Part shown: piece by piece, positions 10,621 to 20,159 of the stretch
Position numbering within the stretch: the first letter of the stretch is position 1
Layout: each line of letters begins with the position of its first letter
NCBI RefSeq assembly: GCF_001425205.1
Contig: NZ_LMDW01000001.1
Coordinates: 559,928 to 623,927 of the forward strand
Reading direction: 5' to 3'
Length of the DNA stretch: 64,000 nt
Origin: Variovorax sp. Root411
Lineage (GTDB): Bacteria; Pseudomonadota; Gammaproteobacteria; Burkholderiales; Burkholderiaceae_C
Notes under the pieces: model-generated
Told to the model about the DNA's origin: nothing
The model's input: only the letters and a program-made list of their open reading frames with translations
The model's database searches: none
Made by a program: the position numbers and the translations under genes

Positions 10621-11717
10621 GTGCCGCGTCCCCGTCAGACGATCTTTCCTCTCCTTCCCCAACCGCTGCCACCGCGCCGGTGCCTGCCACGCTGGCACCA
10701 CACCAGACGCCGGCCGCGCAGGCCGCGGGCGCGCTGCTCCTCTCCCGCATGGCATTCGGCCTGGTGGCCCTCGTTGCGCTGGCCGCATTGCTGATGGCGA
10801 TCGCGCTGTGGCAAAAGGTCAGCGGCATGAAGGAGCAACTGGCGCGCCAGAGCGCCGACGCCATCGCGCAATCGATGGAGGCGCGCACGCTGGCGCGTCA
10901 GGCGAGCGATACCGTGCGTGACGCTTCGGCCCGTGTAGCCCTGATCGAAACCCGCGTGGCCGAAGTCGCGCTGCAGCGCTCGCAGCTCGAAGAACTGATT
11001 CAAAGCCTCTCGCGTTCGCGCGACGAGAACCTCGTGGTCGACATCGACTCGGCCGTGCGCCTTGCCCTGCAGCAGGCACAGGTCACCGGCAGCGTCGAGC
11101 CGCTGCTGGCCGCGCTCAAGGCCGGCGACGTGCGCATCGCGCGCGCAGCGCAGCCGCGGCTGACCCCGCTGCAGCGGGCGATGCAGCGCGATGCCGACCG
11201 CCTGCGCAGCAGCGCCAGCACCGACAGCGCCGAAGCGCTGCAGAAGCTCGACGAACTGATGCGCGGCGTGGACGACCTGCCCACGCTCAACGCAGTTGCC
11301 GTGCGCGGCACCGGCACCAATGCCTGGCAGGCCGAACCGATTCCCGCCGATGCACCGTGGTGGCAGCGCGCGCTGCTCACGGTGCGCGGCGAAGCCCGCT
11401 CGCTGGTGCGCGTCGGCCGCATCCAGAGCCCGGAGGCGATCCTGCTGGCGCCCGAGCAGTCCTATTTCCTGCGCGAGAACCTCAAGCTCAAGCTGCTCAA
11501 CGCGCGCCTGTCGCTGCTGTCGCGGCAGATGGAAGCCACCCGCAGCGAGCTGTCGCAGGTGACGGCGTCGCTCAACCGCTATTTCGATCCCGCATCGCGC
11601 CGCACCCAGGCTGCCGCCACGCTGCTGCAGCAGTTGCAGGCCCAGATGAAGACGACCGAGCCGGTCCGCATCGACGACACGCTGGCGGCACTCGCCACCG
11701 CGGCCGCAGGACGCTGA
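10617..11717 (+). CDS. hemX: HemX family membrane protein
   Basis: 366 residues. A Ser/Pro/Ala-rich cytoplasmic N-terminus is followed by one membrane segment at about residues 42-62 (LVALVALAALLMAIALW), a predicted coiled coil at about 65-130, and a mostly helical soluble domain. This is the HemX architecture. Databases often call these proteins uroporphyrinogen-III C-methyltransferase, but no SAM-binding methylase domain is visible here, so enzymatic activity is doubtful. The start overlaps the hemD stop by 4 nt and hemY follows after 6 nt. A scaffolding or regulatory role in haem synthesis is inference. Confidence 0.9.
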   Translation: MSAASPSDDLSSPSPTAATAPVPATLAPHQTPAAQAAGALLLSRMAFGLVALVALAALLMAIALWQKVSGMKEQLARQSADAIAQSMEARTLARQASDTVRDASARVALIETRVAEVALQRSQLEELIQSLSRSRDENLVVDIDSAVRLALQQAQVTGSVEPLLAALKAGDVRIARAAQPRLTPLQRAMQRDADRLRSSASTDSAEALQKLDELMRGVDDLPTLNAVAVRGTGTNAWQAEPIPADAPWWQRALLTVRGEARSLVRVGRIQSPEAILLAPEQSYFLRENLKLKLLNARLSLLSRQMEATRSELSQVTASLNRYFDPASRRTQAAATLLQQLQAQMKTTEPVRIDDTLAALATAAAGR

Positions 11718-11723
11718 CCGGGA

Positions 11724-13007
11724 ATGCGCGCTGCAATCTGGCTCCTCGCCCTGTTCGCCGTCGCCGCGGCGGTCGCCCTGTTCGCGGGCAACAACCAGGG
11801 CACGATCACCGTGTTCTGGCCGCCCTGGCGCGTCGACCTGTCGCTGAACCTCGTGCTCGCGATCCTGCTGGTTGCCTTCGTGCTGCTGCATGCCGCGCTG
11901 CGCGCGCTGGCCGCGTTGTTCTCGCTGCCGACGCAGGCGCGCCAATGGCGGCTGCAGCAGAAGGAGCGCACGCTGCATGCGGCGCTGCTCGATGCGATGG
12001 TGCAATTGATCGCAGGCCGTTTCTCGCGCGCACGCAAGGCCGCGCAGGCTGCGCTCACGCAGGAGAAGACGCTGGCGGCACTCGGGGCCAGCCTGCCGCA
12101 GGCGCAGCAGGTGCGCGTGCTGTCGCACCTGCTGGCCGCCGAGAGCGCGCAGGCCCTGCAGGACAAGCCGGCGCGCGACGCGCATCTGCAGCAGGCCCTC
12201 AACGAAAGCGCGGACCGTGCCGTGCTCGCCAGCCCGGAGACGCGCGAAGGCGTGCAGCTGCGCGCGGCGCGCTGGGCGCTCGAAGACCGCGATGCAGCGG
12301 CGGCGCTCGCCCGGCTCGAAGAGCTGCCGCAAGGCGCGCAGCGCCGTACGCTGGCCCTGCGGCTGCGGCTCAAGGCGGCGCGGCAGGATCGCCGCACGCT
12401 CGAGGCGCTCGAAACCGCGCGCCTGCTGGCCAAGCATCGGGCGTTCTCGGAAGCCGCGGCGCAGAGCATCGTGCGCGGCCTCGCGACCGAACTGCTGTCG
12501 GGCGCGCACGATCCGGCGCAGTTGCTTCGCGCCTGGACCGAACTCGATGCCAACGAACGCGGAATGCCCGAGGTGGCAATCCATGCCGCGCAACGCATGG
12601 TTGCGTTGCGCGGCGACCTTGCACTGGCGCGTGGCTGGCTGCTGCCCGCCTGGGAGCGCATGGTGGCCAATCCGCGCGGGTTGGGCGACGCGTTGCGCGT
12701 CAAGCTCGCGCGCGCGCTCGAAGCCGGGCTCGATTCGGTGGACGCCGACTGGCTGGCGCGCATCGAAAGTGCACAGCGCAACAACCCGCGCGACCCGAAC
12801 CTGCAATACCTCGCGGGCATGGCCTGCATGAAGCGCCAGCTGTGGGGCAAGGCCCAGCAGTTGCTGATGCAGGCCGGCCTGGGACTGCAGGACACCGAGC
12901 TGTACCGCCGCGCCTGGCTCGCACTGGCCAGGCTGGCCGAAGACCGCAACGACACCGAGCAGGCCGCCGAGGCGTGGAAGCGCGCGGCGCAGGTCGAGAA
13001 CAGCTGA
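11724..13007 (+). CDS. hemY: HemY family TPR membrane protein
   Basis: 427 residues with two N-terminal membrane segments (about 3-22 and 38-62) and a long alanine-rich helical domain of TPR type, including DPNLQYLAGMACMKRQLWG near residue 355. It matches the proteobacterial HemY of the hemCDXY operon, which is distinct from the protoporphyrinogen oxidase also called HemY in Gram-positive bacteria. It is last in the operon and is followed by a bidirectional terminator. Its molecular role in haem metabolism is not established. Confidence 0.9.
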   Translation: MRAAIWLLALFAVAAAVALFAGNNQGTITVFWPPWRVDLSLNLVLAILLVAFVLLHAALRALAALFSLPTQARQWRLQQKERTLHAALLDAMVQLIAGRFSRARKAAQAALTQEKTLAALGASLPQAQQVRVLSHLLAAESAQALQDKPARDAHLQQALNESADRAVLASPETREGVQLRAARWALEDRDAAAALARLEELPQGAQRRTLALRLRLKAARQDRRTLEALETARLLAKHRAFSEAAAQSIVRGLATELLSGAHDPAQLLRAWTELDANERGMPEVAIHAAQRMVALRGDLALARGWLLPAWERMVANPRGLGDALRVKLARALEAGLDSVDADWLARIESAQRNNPRDPNLQYLAGMACMKRQLWGKAQQLLMQAGLGLQDTELYRRAWLALARLAEDRNDTEQAAEAWKRAAQVENS

Positions 13008-13169
13008 GCGTCTGCAGCGGCAGGCGGAATGAGCGCGGGTGGGGCGCACACCCGGAGTCCCGAGTGGGCCATGACCGCCTCGTAGCCCCAAGCGCTCTGA
13101 AGATATCCCGGCGAGCCAGCGTGGCATTCGCGCGGCGATTCGAGCTACCGGCTCAATACAAGGCATAAA

Positions 13170-13195
13170 AAAACGGCGCCAATTGGCGCCGTTTT
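13170..13195. terminator. Bidirectional terminator between hemY and rne
   Basis: A perfect 11-bp inverted repeat, AAAACGGCGCC and GGCGCCGTTTT, with a 4-nt AATT loop. The A and T runs flanking the GC core give a U-tract on both strands, which suits the convergent hemY (plus) and rne (minus) genes. The gap between hemY and the stem (13008-13169) shows no other gene. Confidence 0.85.
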
Positions 13196-13215
13196 GGGTT
13201 GTGGGCGTGTGTCGC

Positions 13216-16200
13216 TCAGAGCGTGCGTTGCTGCTGCTCGAACGGCAGCGACATCGAACCGAGGTCGCGGCGGGTTTCGACCAGCACCAGCGGACCTTCG
13301 TCGAGCACGACCACCGGCGGGCGTTCGCGCGGCACATGCACCGGCTTCGGCTCGGCCTCGATGGCGGCGCGGGCCTGGGCGATGCGCTCGGCATCCGAGT
13401 TGACCCACTGCAGGCCCGAGCTCTCGGCGATCTGCGCGAGTTCGCTCAGCGGCAGCTCGAAGGACTGGACCTTAGGCAGTGCGCGGCCGTTGGCGGCTGC
13501 GGGCGCCTTGGCGCTTTCGACCACGATCGGTGCGGACACCGGTGCCGGGCGCTCGGTACGGACCTGCTGCGGTGCGGCGGGTTGGCGCGCTTCCGGTGCG
13601 GCAGCTTCTTGAGCTGCTTCGGCACGTTCCGACACCAGCGGAAGTTGCTGCTGCGGACGGGACTCCGGGGCTTCCGCCGCGGCGCCTTCGGCGACCGGGG
13701 CGCCGGCCGTGCTGCCGGCTTCGGCTTCATCGCGCGGGCCGCGTTCGCGGCGGTCACGGCCGTAGCGGTCGCGCGAACGGCCGCGACGCTCGTCGCCTTC
13801 GCGGCGAGGCATCTGCTCGTTGTTGCCGTTGATGGCTTCATTGCCTTGCGCTGCATCGGAAGCCGCGGCTTCGGCGCCGCGTGCATCCGCTTCGGCTTGC
13901 GGCGCATCGTTGCGGCGTTCGCGGCGGCCGTCGTTGCGGTCGCCACCACGGTCACCACGCGGAGCGCGCTGTTCGTCGCGGCCGCTGCGGGGCTGGCGCT
14001 CGCCTTGGGCGGCTTCGTCGCCAGCGGGTGCTGCGTCGCCGCGCGGCTGGCCGTTGTCGCCGTTGCGCTCGGCGCGTTCGCCGCCACGGTCGTTGCCGCG
14101 TTCAGCACGTTCGCCACGCTCATTGCGCTCGCCACGTTCACGGCGTTCGCCGCGGGCGCGGGGTGCGCGTTCAGCTGCGTTGCCTTCGTCGCCTGCGACA
14201 GCGCCGGATGCCAGTTGCTGGGCTTCCAGGCTGATGTTGCCGTCGAGAGCCTCAGCCGGCGCGTTGTTGCGGCCTTCACGGCCTTCGCCTTCGCGGCGTT
14301 CGCCACGGCCGCTGCGGCGTTGTTCGCCGTCGCGCGGTGCGCGCGCTTCACGCGGCTCGCGGGGCTCGCGGGGCTCACGCTGCTCGCGTTGCTCACGCGG
14401 CACGTTGATGCCGTCGTTGCGCTGTTCGCTGCTGCGGCCTTCACGGCCTTCGCGGCGCTCGCCGCCACGGCCACCACGACGTTCACCGTCGCGGCCACCG
14501 GAGCGTCCGCCGCTCTCGCCACGGCCTTCACCGCGACCTTCGCCACCACGGCCGCCGCGGCGCTGTTCGCCGTCGCGTGCGCCGCCACGTTGTTCGCCAT
14601 CGCGGCCCGAACGGCCGTCGCGACGGGGCTTCGGCGCCTCGACCGGAATCGCAGCCGGCGCAGGTGCCGCGGCGGGTGCCGGCGTGCCTCCGAACAGGTT
14701 CTTGATCCAGCCGAAGAAGCCGGTCTGTGCCGGGACTGGCGCGCTCACCACGGGCGGAGCGACCGGCGCGGATGCGGCGACAGGCGCGCGCACCGCTTCG
14801 GGCTTGGGTGGCACCACCGGCGCAGGCGCGTCGGGCAGCACGCCCTTGATGACGGGCGTCTGCTTGTTGGTGGGCTCCTGCGAACGGCGCGTGACCGAGG
14901 TCGGGTCTTCGATCTCGTCGGCCATCTTGTAGCTGGCTTCGATGTGGTCGAGACGCGGATCGTCGTGCTTCAGGCGCTCGAGCTTGTAGTTCGGCGTTTC
15001 GAGCGTCTTGTTGGGCACCATCAGCACGGTGACGCGCTGCTTGAGTTCGATCTTGGCGATTTCGGGGCGCTTTTCGTTCAGCAGGAACGAGGCGACTTCC
15101 ACGGGCACCTGCACGTGCACGGCGGCCGTGTTGTCCTTCAGGCACTCTTCCTGAATGATGCGCAGGATCTGCAGCGCGCTCGACTCGGTGTCGCGGATGT
15201 GGCCCGAGCCGCCGCAGCGGGGGCAGGGGATCGACGAGCCTTCGGAGAGCGCGGGCTTCAGGCGCTGGCGGCTCATTTCCATCAGGCCGAACTTGCTGAT
15301 CGAGCCGAACTGCACGCGGGCGCGGTCCTGGCGCAGCGCGTCGCGCAGGCGGCTTTCGACTTCGCGGCGGTTCTTTGACTCGTCCATGTCGATGAAGTCG
15401 ATGACGATCAGGCCGCCCAGGTCGCGCAGGCGCATCTGGCGGGCCACTTCGTCTGCGGCTTCGAGGTTGGTGCGGGTGGCGGTTTCTTCGATGTCGCCGC
15501 CCTTGATGGCGCGGGCCGAGTTCACGTCGACGGACACCAGTGCTTCGGTGTGGTCGATCACGATGGCGCCGCCCGAGGGCAGCTGCACGGTGCGTGCGTA
15601 GGCCGATTCGATCTGGTGCTCGATCTGGAAGCGGCTGAACAGTGCCGCGTCGTCGCGGTAGCGCTTCACGCGGGCGGCATGCTCGGGCATGACGTGCGCC
15701 ATGAACTGCTGCGCCTGGTCGTAGATGTCGTCGGTGTCGATCAGGATGTCGCCGATGTCGTGATTGAAGTAGTCACGGATGGCGCGGATGACGAGCGACG
15801 ATTCCTGATAGATCAGGAAGGCGCCCTTGCCGCCCTTGGCCGCGCCGTCGATGGCGCTCCAGAGCTTGAGCAGGTAGTTCAGGTCCCATTGGAGTTCGGA
15901 CGCGATGCGGCCGATGCCAGCGGTGCGCGCGATGATGCTCATGCCCTTCGGGTACTCGAGCTGGTCCATCGCCTCCTTGAGCTCGGCGCGGTCGTCACCC
16001 TCGATGCGGCGCGAAACGCCACCGCCACGCGGGTTGTTGGGCATCAGCACGACGTAGCGGCCGGCCAGCGAGATGAAGGTGGTGAGGGCCGCGCCCTTGT
16101 TGCCGCGTTCTTCCTTCTCGACCTGGACGGTGAGTTCCTGGCCTTCGCGGATCGCGTCCTGGATGCGGGCCTGGCTGGCCGACACGCCTTCGGCGAAGTA

Positions 16201-16428
16201 CTGCTTGGAGATTTCCTTGAACGGCAGGAAGCCGTGGCGGTCTTCGCCGTAGTCGACGAAACAGGCTTCGAGCGAGGGCTCGACGCGGGTCACGACCGCC
16301 TTGTAGATGTTGCCCTTGCGCTGTTCGCGCCCTTCGATTTCGATTTCGTAGTCGAGCAGTTTCTGCCCGTCGACGATGGCCAGGCGGCGTTCTTCGGCCT
16401 GCGTGGCATTGATCAGCATCCGCTTCAT
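13216..16428 (-). CDS. rne: Ribonuclease E
   Basis: Endoribonuclease of mRNA decay and rRNA/tRNA processing, organiser of the degradosome, usually membrane-associated. 1070 residues. The N-terminal catalytic half begins [19 protein letters not shown] and has the S1 domain (about 35-120), the catalytic aspartates in VSVDVNSAR and [12 protein letters not shown] (near 300 and 345), and the zinc-link motif [10 protein letters not shown] near 400. The C-terminal half (about 590-1070) is of low complexity and very rich in Arg, Glu and Gly. It is the expected disordered RNA- and protein-binding scaffold. RNase G is excluded by the length. The C-terminal scaffold varies so fast between species that its partners cannot be predicted. 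Confidence 0.96.
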   Translation of the reverse strand: MKRMLINATQAEERRLAIVDGQKLLDYEIEIEGREQRKGNIYKAVVTRVEPSLEACFVDYGEDRHGFLPFKEISKQYFAEGVSASQARIQDAIREGQELTVQVEKEERGNKGAALTTFISLAGRYVVLMPNNPRGGGVSRRIEGDDRAELKEAMDQLEYPKGMSIIARTAGIGRIASELQWDLNYLLKLWSAIDGAAKGGKGAFLIYQESSLVIRAIRDYFNHDIGDILIDTDDIYDQAQQFMAHVMPEHAARVKRYRDDAALFSRFQIEHQIESAYARTVQLPSGGAIVIDHTEALVSVDVNSARAIKGGDIEETATRTNLEAADEVARQMRLRDLGGLIVIDFIDMDESKNRREVESRLRDALRQDRARVQFGSISKFGLMEMSRQRLKPALSEGSSIPCPRCGGSGHIRDTESSALQILRIIQEECLKDNTAAVHVQVPVEVASFLLNEKRPEIAKIELKQRVTVLMVPNKTLETPNYKLERLKHDDPRLDHIEASYKMADEIEDPTSVTRRSQEPTNKQTPVIKGVLPDAPAPVVPPKPEAVRAPVAASAPVAPPVVSAPVPAQTGFFGWIKNLFGGTPAPAAAPAPAAIPVEAPKPRRDGRSGRDGEQRGGARDGEQRRGGRGGEGRGEGRGESGGRSGGRDGERRGGRGGERREGREGRSSEQRNDGINVPREQREQREPREPREPREARAPRDGEQRRSGRGERREGEGREGRNNAPAEALDGNISLEAQQLASGAVAGDEGNAAERAPRARGERRERGERNERGERAERGNDRGGERAERNGDNGQPRGDAAPAGDEAAQGERQPRSGRDEQRAPRGDRGGDRNDGRRERRNDAPQAEADARGAEAAASDAAQGNEAINGNNEQMPRREGDERRGRSRDRYGRDRRERGPRDEAEAGSTAGAPVAEGAAAEAPESRPQQQLPLVSERAEAAQEAAAPEARQPAAPQQVRTERPAPVSAPIVVESAKAPAAANGRALPKVQSFELPLSELAQIAESSGLQWVNSDAERIAQARAAIEAEPKPVHVPRERPPVVVLDEGPLVLVETRRDLGSMSLPFEQQQRTL

Positions 16429-16978
16429 GATGCGTTGTCCTTATATGTATCGTTCTACCGGCTCTTGACGAGCCAACGATGCACGGACGACGCCCGCGAA
16501 ACCAGGGGAATTGCCGCTTGGGCCCCGGATGCTGTAACTGCCGCGCCAGGCGCGAGCAGGCCTCTCGAGCTTTAGCTCAAGAAGACAGCCGGGGTGGGGG
16601 CGCGTGGATGGGCGCGAGCCAGATTCGGTGTTGAGTGGCTATCTTTTTGACAGCCGGGTGCGCAAGGATGGCGCGCGCCGCGGACGATTCAATGCCTGAG
16701 GCCGCTGGTCGAAACCAGGTCGGCCAGCGCAGGCACATTTGAATCAGCAGCATCAACACAACAAGGGACTCGCTTCGATCCGCCGGCAGCTTGGAAGCTG
16801 CAGGCTGGGTATTCCGTATCGGTGTTTCGTGGGTGTCGGCTTGACTTGGGTGCCTGGTCTGCCACTTTGCGCCATTGCGCGGGGTTTGCAGCTCGGCGCC
16901 AAAGCGGCATCGACCTCGCAGCGCTGTCCTGGGTATTTGATGGCAGTGGACTAAACTTCTGTCTAATCAAGCACTTAC
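16429..16978. promoter_or_regulatory. 550-bp divergent intergenic region, long rne 5' leader candidate
   Basis: No credible gene is visible between rne (minus) and rluC (plus). The region has several short inverted repeats: GGCTC and GAGCC at 16460-16474, with flanking CGTT and AACG arms, and GAGC-TTTA-GCTC near 16567-16578. It is long enough for an rne leader of the kind through which RNase E controls its own mRNA in E. coli (known there, inferred here). I found no convincing -35/-10 pair for either gene. A TTGACA near 16655 has no matching -10. Confidence 0.4.
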
Positions 16979-18091
16979 ATGACCGCGCTGGTGAAAAACA
17001 TTATAGGTGCGAAGCAGGGCCCGGCGGCTGCTCCAAATCCCGCAGACCCAAAAGCCCCAACCGAAACCGGGGCGCCGCATTCGGCCATCAAATTCCTCAC
17101 GGTCGACGCCGAATCTGCCGGGCAGCGGCTCGACAACTTCCTGTTCCGCCACCTGAAAGGCGTCCCGAAGACGCACGTCTACCGGATCATCCGGTCCGGC
17201 GAGGTGCGCATCAACAAAGGCCGGGCGCAGGCGGAAACCCGCATCGAGGCGGGCGACGTGCTGCGGCTGCCGCCGATCCGCATCTCGCCCCGCGCGGAAG
17301 AGGGTGCGGCCCCGCCTGCGCCCGCGCGCGAGTTCCCGGTGCTGCTGGAAGACGATGCCGTGCTGGCCATCGACAAGCCGGCCGGCGTGGCCGTCCATGG
17401 CGGCAGCGGCGTGAGCTTTGGCGTGATCGAGCAATTGCGCACGGCGCGGCCCGCCGCCAAATTCCTGGAACTGGTGCATCGGCTGGACCGCGAAACCTCC
17501 GGCATCCTGCTGGTCGCCAAGAAGCGCAGCGCGCTGGTCGCGCTGCAGGACCAGTTCCGCGAACGCGAAACCGGCAAGACCTACCTGGCGCTGGTCGAGG
17601 GGGCCTGGCCCGCCAACAAGAAGGTGCTCGATGCGCCGCTCGCCAAATATCTGCTGCCCGACGGCTCCGGTGCGGGCGCGGGCGAGCGCCGTGTGCGCGT
17701 GGTCGCCAAGGACCATCCGGACGCCATGCGCGCCGTCACGCTGGTGCGGGTACTGGCACGGTTGTCGCTGCCGGGGGATGCCACGCCGCTGTCACTCCTG
17801 GCAGTGACGATCAAGACCGGCCGCACGCACCAGATCCGCGTCCACCTCGCGTCGGCCGGGCATCCGATTGCCGGCGACGACAAGTACGGCGAGTCCGAAC
17901 GCCAGCGTGCGCTGCAGAAACTCGGCCTCAAGCGCATGTTCCTGCATGCCTGGCGGCTGCAATTCAACCACCCCGCCAGCGGCGACCGCGTGGCGCTGCA
18001 GGCCGATCTGCCGCCCGAGCTGCACGTGCTCATGCCGCCCGCCGCCCTCGAGGCGCTGGCCCAACACCCCGTTCCCACGACCCATGACTGA
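16979..18091 (+). CDS. rluC: 23S rRNA pseudouridine synthase, RluC type
   Basis: Converts specific uridines of 23S rRNA to pseudouridine. 370 residues. A short Pro/Ala-rich N-terminus is followed by an S4 RNA-binding domain (about 45-105, QRLDNFLFRHLKGVPKTHVY) and the catalytic domain with HRLDRETSGILLVAKK, whose Asp is the catalytic nucleophile. TGRTHQIRVHLASAGHPI is also present. Starting at ATG 16979 there is no clear Shine-Dalgarno sequence. The gene overlaps gph by 8 nt. RluC rather than RluD is inferred from the S4 domain and the rne/rluC neighbourhood. Confidence 0.92.
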   Translation: MTALVKNIIGAKQGPAAAPNPADPKAPTETGAPHSAIKFLTVDAESAGQRLDNFLFRHLKGVPKTHVYRIIRSGEVRINKGRAQAETRIEAGDVLRLPPIRISPRAEEGAAPPAPAREFPVLLEDDAVLAIDKPAGVAVHGGSGVSFGVIEQLRTARPAAKFLELVHRLDRETSGILLVAKKRSALVALQDQFRERETGKTYLALVEGAWPANKKVLDAPLAKYLLPDGSGAGAGERRVRVVAKDHPDAMRAVTLVRVLARLSLPGDATPLSLLAVTIKTGRTHQIRVHLASAGHPIAGDDKYGESERQRALQKLGLKRMFLHAWRLQFNHPASGDRVALQADLPPELHVLMPPAALEALAQHPVPTTHD

Positions 18092-18755
18092 TTTCCCCCG
18101 CCCCCTTCGCTTCGACTTGATCGCCTTCGACTGGGACGGCACGCTCTACGACTCCACGCGCCTGATCGTGCGCTGCATCCAGGCGGCGGTGATCGACGTC
18201 GGTGGTGCCAAGCCGAGCGAGAACGACGCCGCCTGGGTGATCGGCCTGGGCCTGGCCGAGGCGCTCGCCCGCGCGGCGCCCGACGTGCCAAAGGAAAAAT
18301 ACCCCGAGCTCGGCGCGCGCTATCGCTATCACTACCTCCAGCACCAGGACGACCTCGTGCTGTTCGACGGCGTGCTGCAGATGCTCGATGCGCTGCGCGC
18401 GCGCGGCCACAAGCTGGCCGTGGCCACGGGCAAGTCGCGCCGCGGCCTCAACGAGGCGCTCAAGTCGGTGGCGCTGCGTGAACGCTTCGATGCCTCGCGC
18501 ACCGCCGACGAAACCTTCGGCAAGCCGCATCCGCGCATGCTGCTGGAGCTGATGGAAGAACTCGACGTGCCGGCGGAACGCACGCTGATGATCGGCGATA
18601 CCACGCACGACCTGCAGCTCGCGCAGAACGCGGGCGCCGCCAGCGTGGGCGTGAGCTACGGTGCGCACGAATCCGCCAGCTTCGACGAATTCAAGCCGCT
18701 GCACGTCGCGCACTCGGTGGCCGACCTCGAGGCGTGGCTTCTCGGCAACGCCTGA
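18084..18755 (+). CDS. HAD-family hydrolase, phosphoglycolate phosphatase-like
   Basis: 223-residue haloacid-dehalogenase hydrolase. Motif I is FDWDGTLYDST near residue 12, with the Asp nucleophile. A helical cap domain follows, then VATGKSRRG as motif II, a motif III lysine around GKPHP, and MIGDTTHDLQLAQNAG as motif IV. The fold fits the Gph group that dephosphorylates small phosphoesters. The exact substrate is not readable from sequence. It begins inside the end of rluC (8-nt overlap) and is followed 10 nt later by a Rieske gene, so these genes are probably co-transcribed. Confidence 0.88.
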   Translation: MTDFPRPLRFDLIAFDWDGTLYDSTRLIVRCIQAAVIDVGGAKPSENDAAWVIGLGLAEALARAAPDVPKEKYPELGARYRYHYLQHQDDLVLFDGVLQMLDALRARGHKLAVATGKSRRGLNEALKSVALRERFDASRTADETFGKPHPRMLLELMEELDVPAERTLMIGDTTHDLQLAQNAGAASVGVSYGAHESASFDEFKPLHVAHSVADLEAWLLGNA

Positions 18756-18765
18756 AAATCCCGCC

Positions 18766-19137
18766 ATGAGTGACGAAGAACGCATCCCGCTGTGCAATGC
18801 CTCGGAGCTGGTCGAAGGCGGCCTGGCCGTGCCCTTCGACGTGATTCATGGCGGGCAGACCTGCCGCGCCTTCGCGGTGCGTTTCGAGGGGCAGCCGCAT
18901 GCGTTTCTCAACCGCTGCAGCCATGTCGCGATGGAGATGGACTTCCAGCCCGACCGCTTCTTCGACGACTCCGGCCAATGGCTGCTGTGCGCGACACACG
19001 GCGCGGTCTACAAGCCCGACACCGGTGAATGCATGGGCGGTCCGTGCCGCGGCGGCCTCGTGAAGATCGCCCTGAGCGAGCATGACGGCGTGGTGCACTG
19101 GCATACTGACTGGAACCTTCACCCCCTGACCTTCTGA
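18766..19137 (+). CDS. Rieske [2Fe-2S] domain protein
   Basis: A single-domain, soluble 123-residue Rieske protein. The two cluster-binding pairs are visible as CSH in NRCSHVAMEM (near residue 47) and CATH in LLCATHGAVYKP (near 72), giving two Cys and two His ligands. No membrane anchor or oxygenase catalytic domain is present, so it is an electron carrier or accessory protein, not a complete oxygenase. It lies 1 nt before sppA and 10 nt after the HAD hydrolase, a typical Burkholderiales arrangement. The redox partner is unknown. Confidence 0.9.
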   Translation: MSDEERIPLCNASELVEGGLAVPFDVIHGGQTCRAFAVRFEGQPHAFLNRCSHVAMEMDFQPDRFFDDSGQWLLCATHGAVYKPDTGECMGGPCRGGLVKIALSEHDGVVHWHTDWNLHPLTF

Positions 19138-19138
19138 C

Positions 19139-20155
19139 ATGACCGACCCGAACCGAACGGAACCCGAGGGGTTCGAACCATTTGAGCCGGCACCCTCCAA
19201 GAACATGGCCAAAGATCCCACGCAGCGCCCCGGATGGGAGCGCAGCACGCTCGAAAAGCTCGCCTTCGCTTCGCTGAACGAACAGAAGGCCACGCGCCGC
19301 TGGAAGACCTTCGTGCGCCTGTCGTGGCTTGCGTTCTTCGTCTTCCTGGCCTGGTTCGCGCTCTCGCGCGGTGCTCCGAGCACGGCCAAGACCACGGCCC
19401 ACACGGCGGTGGTCGAGATCAAGGGCGAAATCGCCAATGGCGGGGACGCGAGCGCGGAGTTCGTGGTCGCCGCGATGAAGACGGCCTTCGAGGACGAGGG
19501 CGCCAAGGGCGTGGTCTTGCTGATCAACTCACCCGGCGGCAGTCCGGTGCAGGCCGGCATCATCAACGACGAGATCAAGCGCCTGAAGGCCAAGTACAAG
19601 AAGCCGGTCTATGCCGTGGTCGAGGAAACCTGCGCTTCGGCTGCCTATTACATCGCAGCAGCCACCGACAAGATCTTCGTCGACAAGGCCAGCATCGTCG
19701 GCAGCATCGGCGTGCTGATGGACGGCTTCGGCTTCACGGGCGTGATGGAGAAGGTTGGCGTCGAGCGCCGCTTGCTGACCGCCGGCGAGAACAAGGGCTT
19801 CCTCGATCCCTTCAGCCCGATGACCGATGCGCAGCGCGCCCATGCACAGACCATGCTGAACCAGATCCACACGCAGTTCATCAACGTGGTCAAGGCTGGC
19901 CGCGGCGACCGCCTGAAGCTCGACACCCCGGGCCTGTTCAGCGGCCTGTTCTGGAGCGGCGAGCAGGCGGTCGAATTCGGCCTTGCCGACCAGCTGGGCA
20001 ACGTCGACTTCGTGGCGCGCGAAGTCATCAAGGCCGAAGAGGTGATCGACTACACGCGGCGCGACAACGTGGCCGAGAAGCTGGCCAAGAAATTCGGCGC
20101 CGCGATGGCCGAAACCACGGTGCGCCTGATGCACACCGCTCCGGCCCTGCGCTGA
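19139..20155 (+). CDS. sppA: Signal peptide peptidase, S49 family (SppA)
   Basis: Membrane serine protease that cleaves leftover signal peptides. 338 residues: a cytoplasmic N-terminus of about 60 residues, one membrane segment near 61-79 (LSWLAFFVFLAWFAL), then a single S49 domain. VVLLINSPGGSP is the conserved clamp, and EETCASAAYYIAAATDKI carries the probable catalytic serine. KASIVGSIGVLMDG follows. One S49 domain rather than two makes it the short SppA form. ATG 19139 starts one base after the Rieske stop. The convergent MFS gene ends only 4 bp away, with no room for a terminator. Confidence 0.93.
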   Translation: MTDPNRTEPEGFEPFEPAPSKNMAKDPTQRPGWERSTLEKLAFASLNEQKATRRWKTFVRLSWLAFFVFLAWFALSRGAPSTAKTTAHTAVVEIKGEIANGGDASAEFVVAAMKTAFEDEGAKGVVLLINSPGGSPVQAGIINDEIKRLKAKYKKPVYAVVEETCASAAYYIAAATDKIFVDKASIVGSIGVLMDGFGFTGVMEKVGVERRLLTAGENKGFLDPFSPMTDAQRAHAQTMLNQIHTQFINVVKAGRGDRLKLDTPGLFSGLFWSGEQAVEFGLADQLGNVDFVAREVIKAEEVIDYTRRDNVAEKLAKKFGAAMAETTVRLMHTAPALR

Positions 20156-20159
20156 TCTC

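Noticed and set aside
10635-13394. A 919-residue minus-strand ORF
   Set aside because: Antisense to hemX and hemY, and crosses a clear bidirectional terminator.
14330-14400. Short tandem repeats resembling a repeat array
   Set aside because: They are codon-level repeats for Arg-Glu tracts inside rne. There are no spacers and no cas genes, so this is not CRISPR.
13183-15378. A 731-residue plus-strand ORF rich in Ala, Phe and Thr that looks membrane-like
   Set aside because: It is the complement of the Arg/Glu/Gly repeats of RNase E; the hydrophobic look comes from that bias.
16655-16690. TTGACA upstream of rluC as a promoter
   Set aside because: No acceptable -10 lies at 15-19 nt, and it is about 300 bp from the gene.
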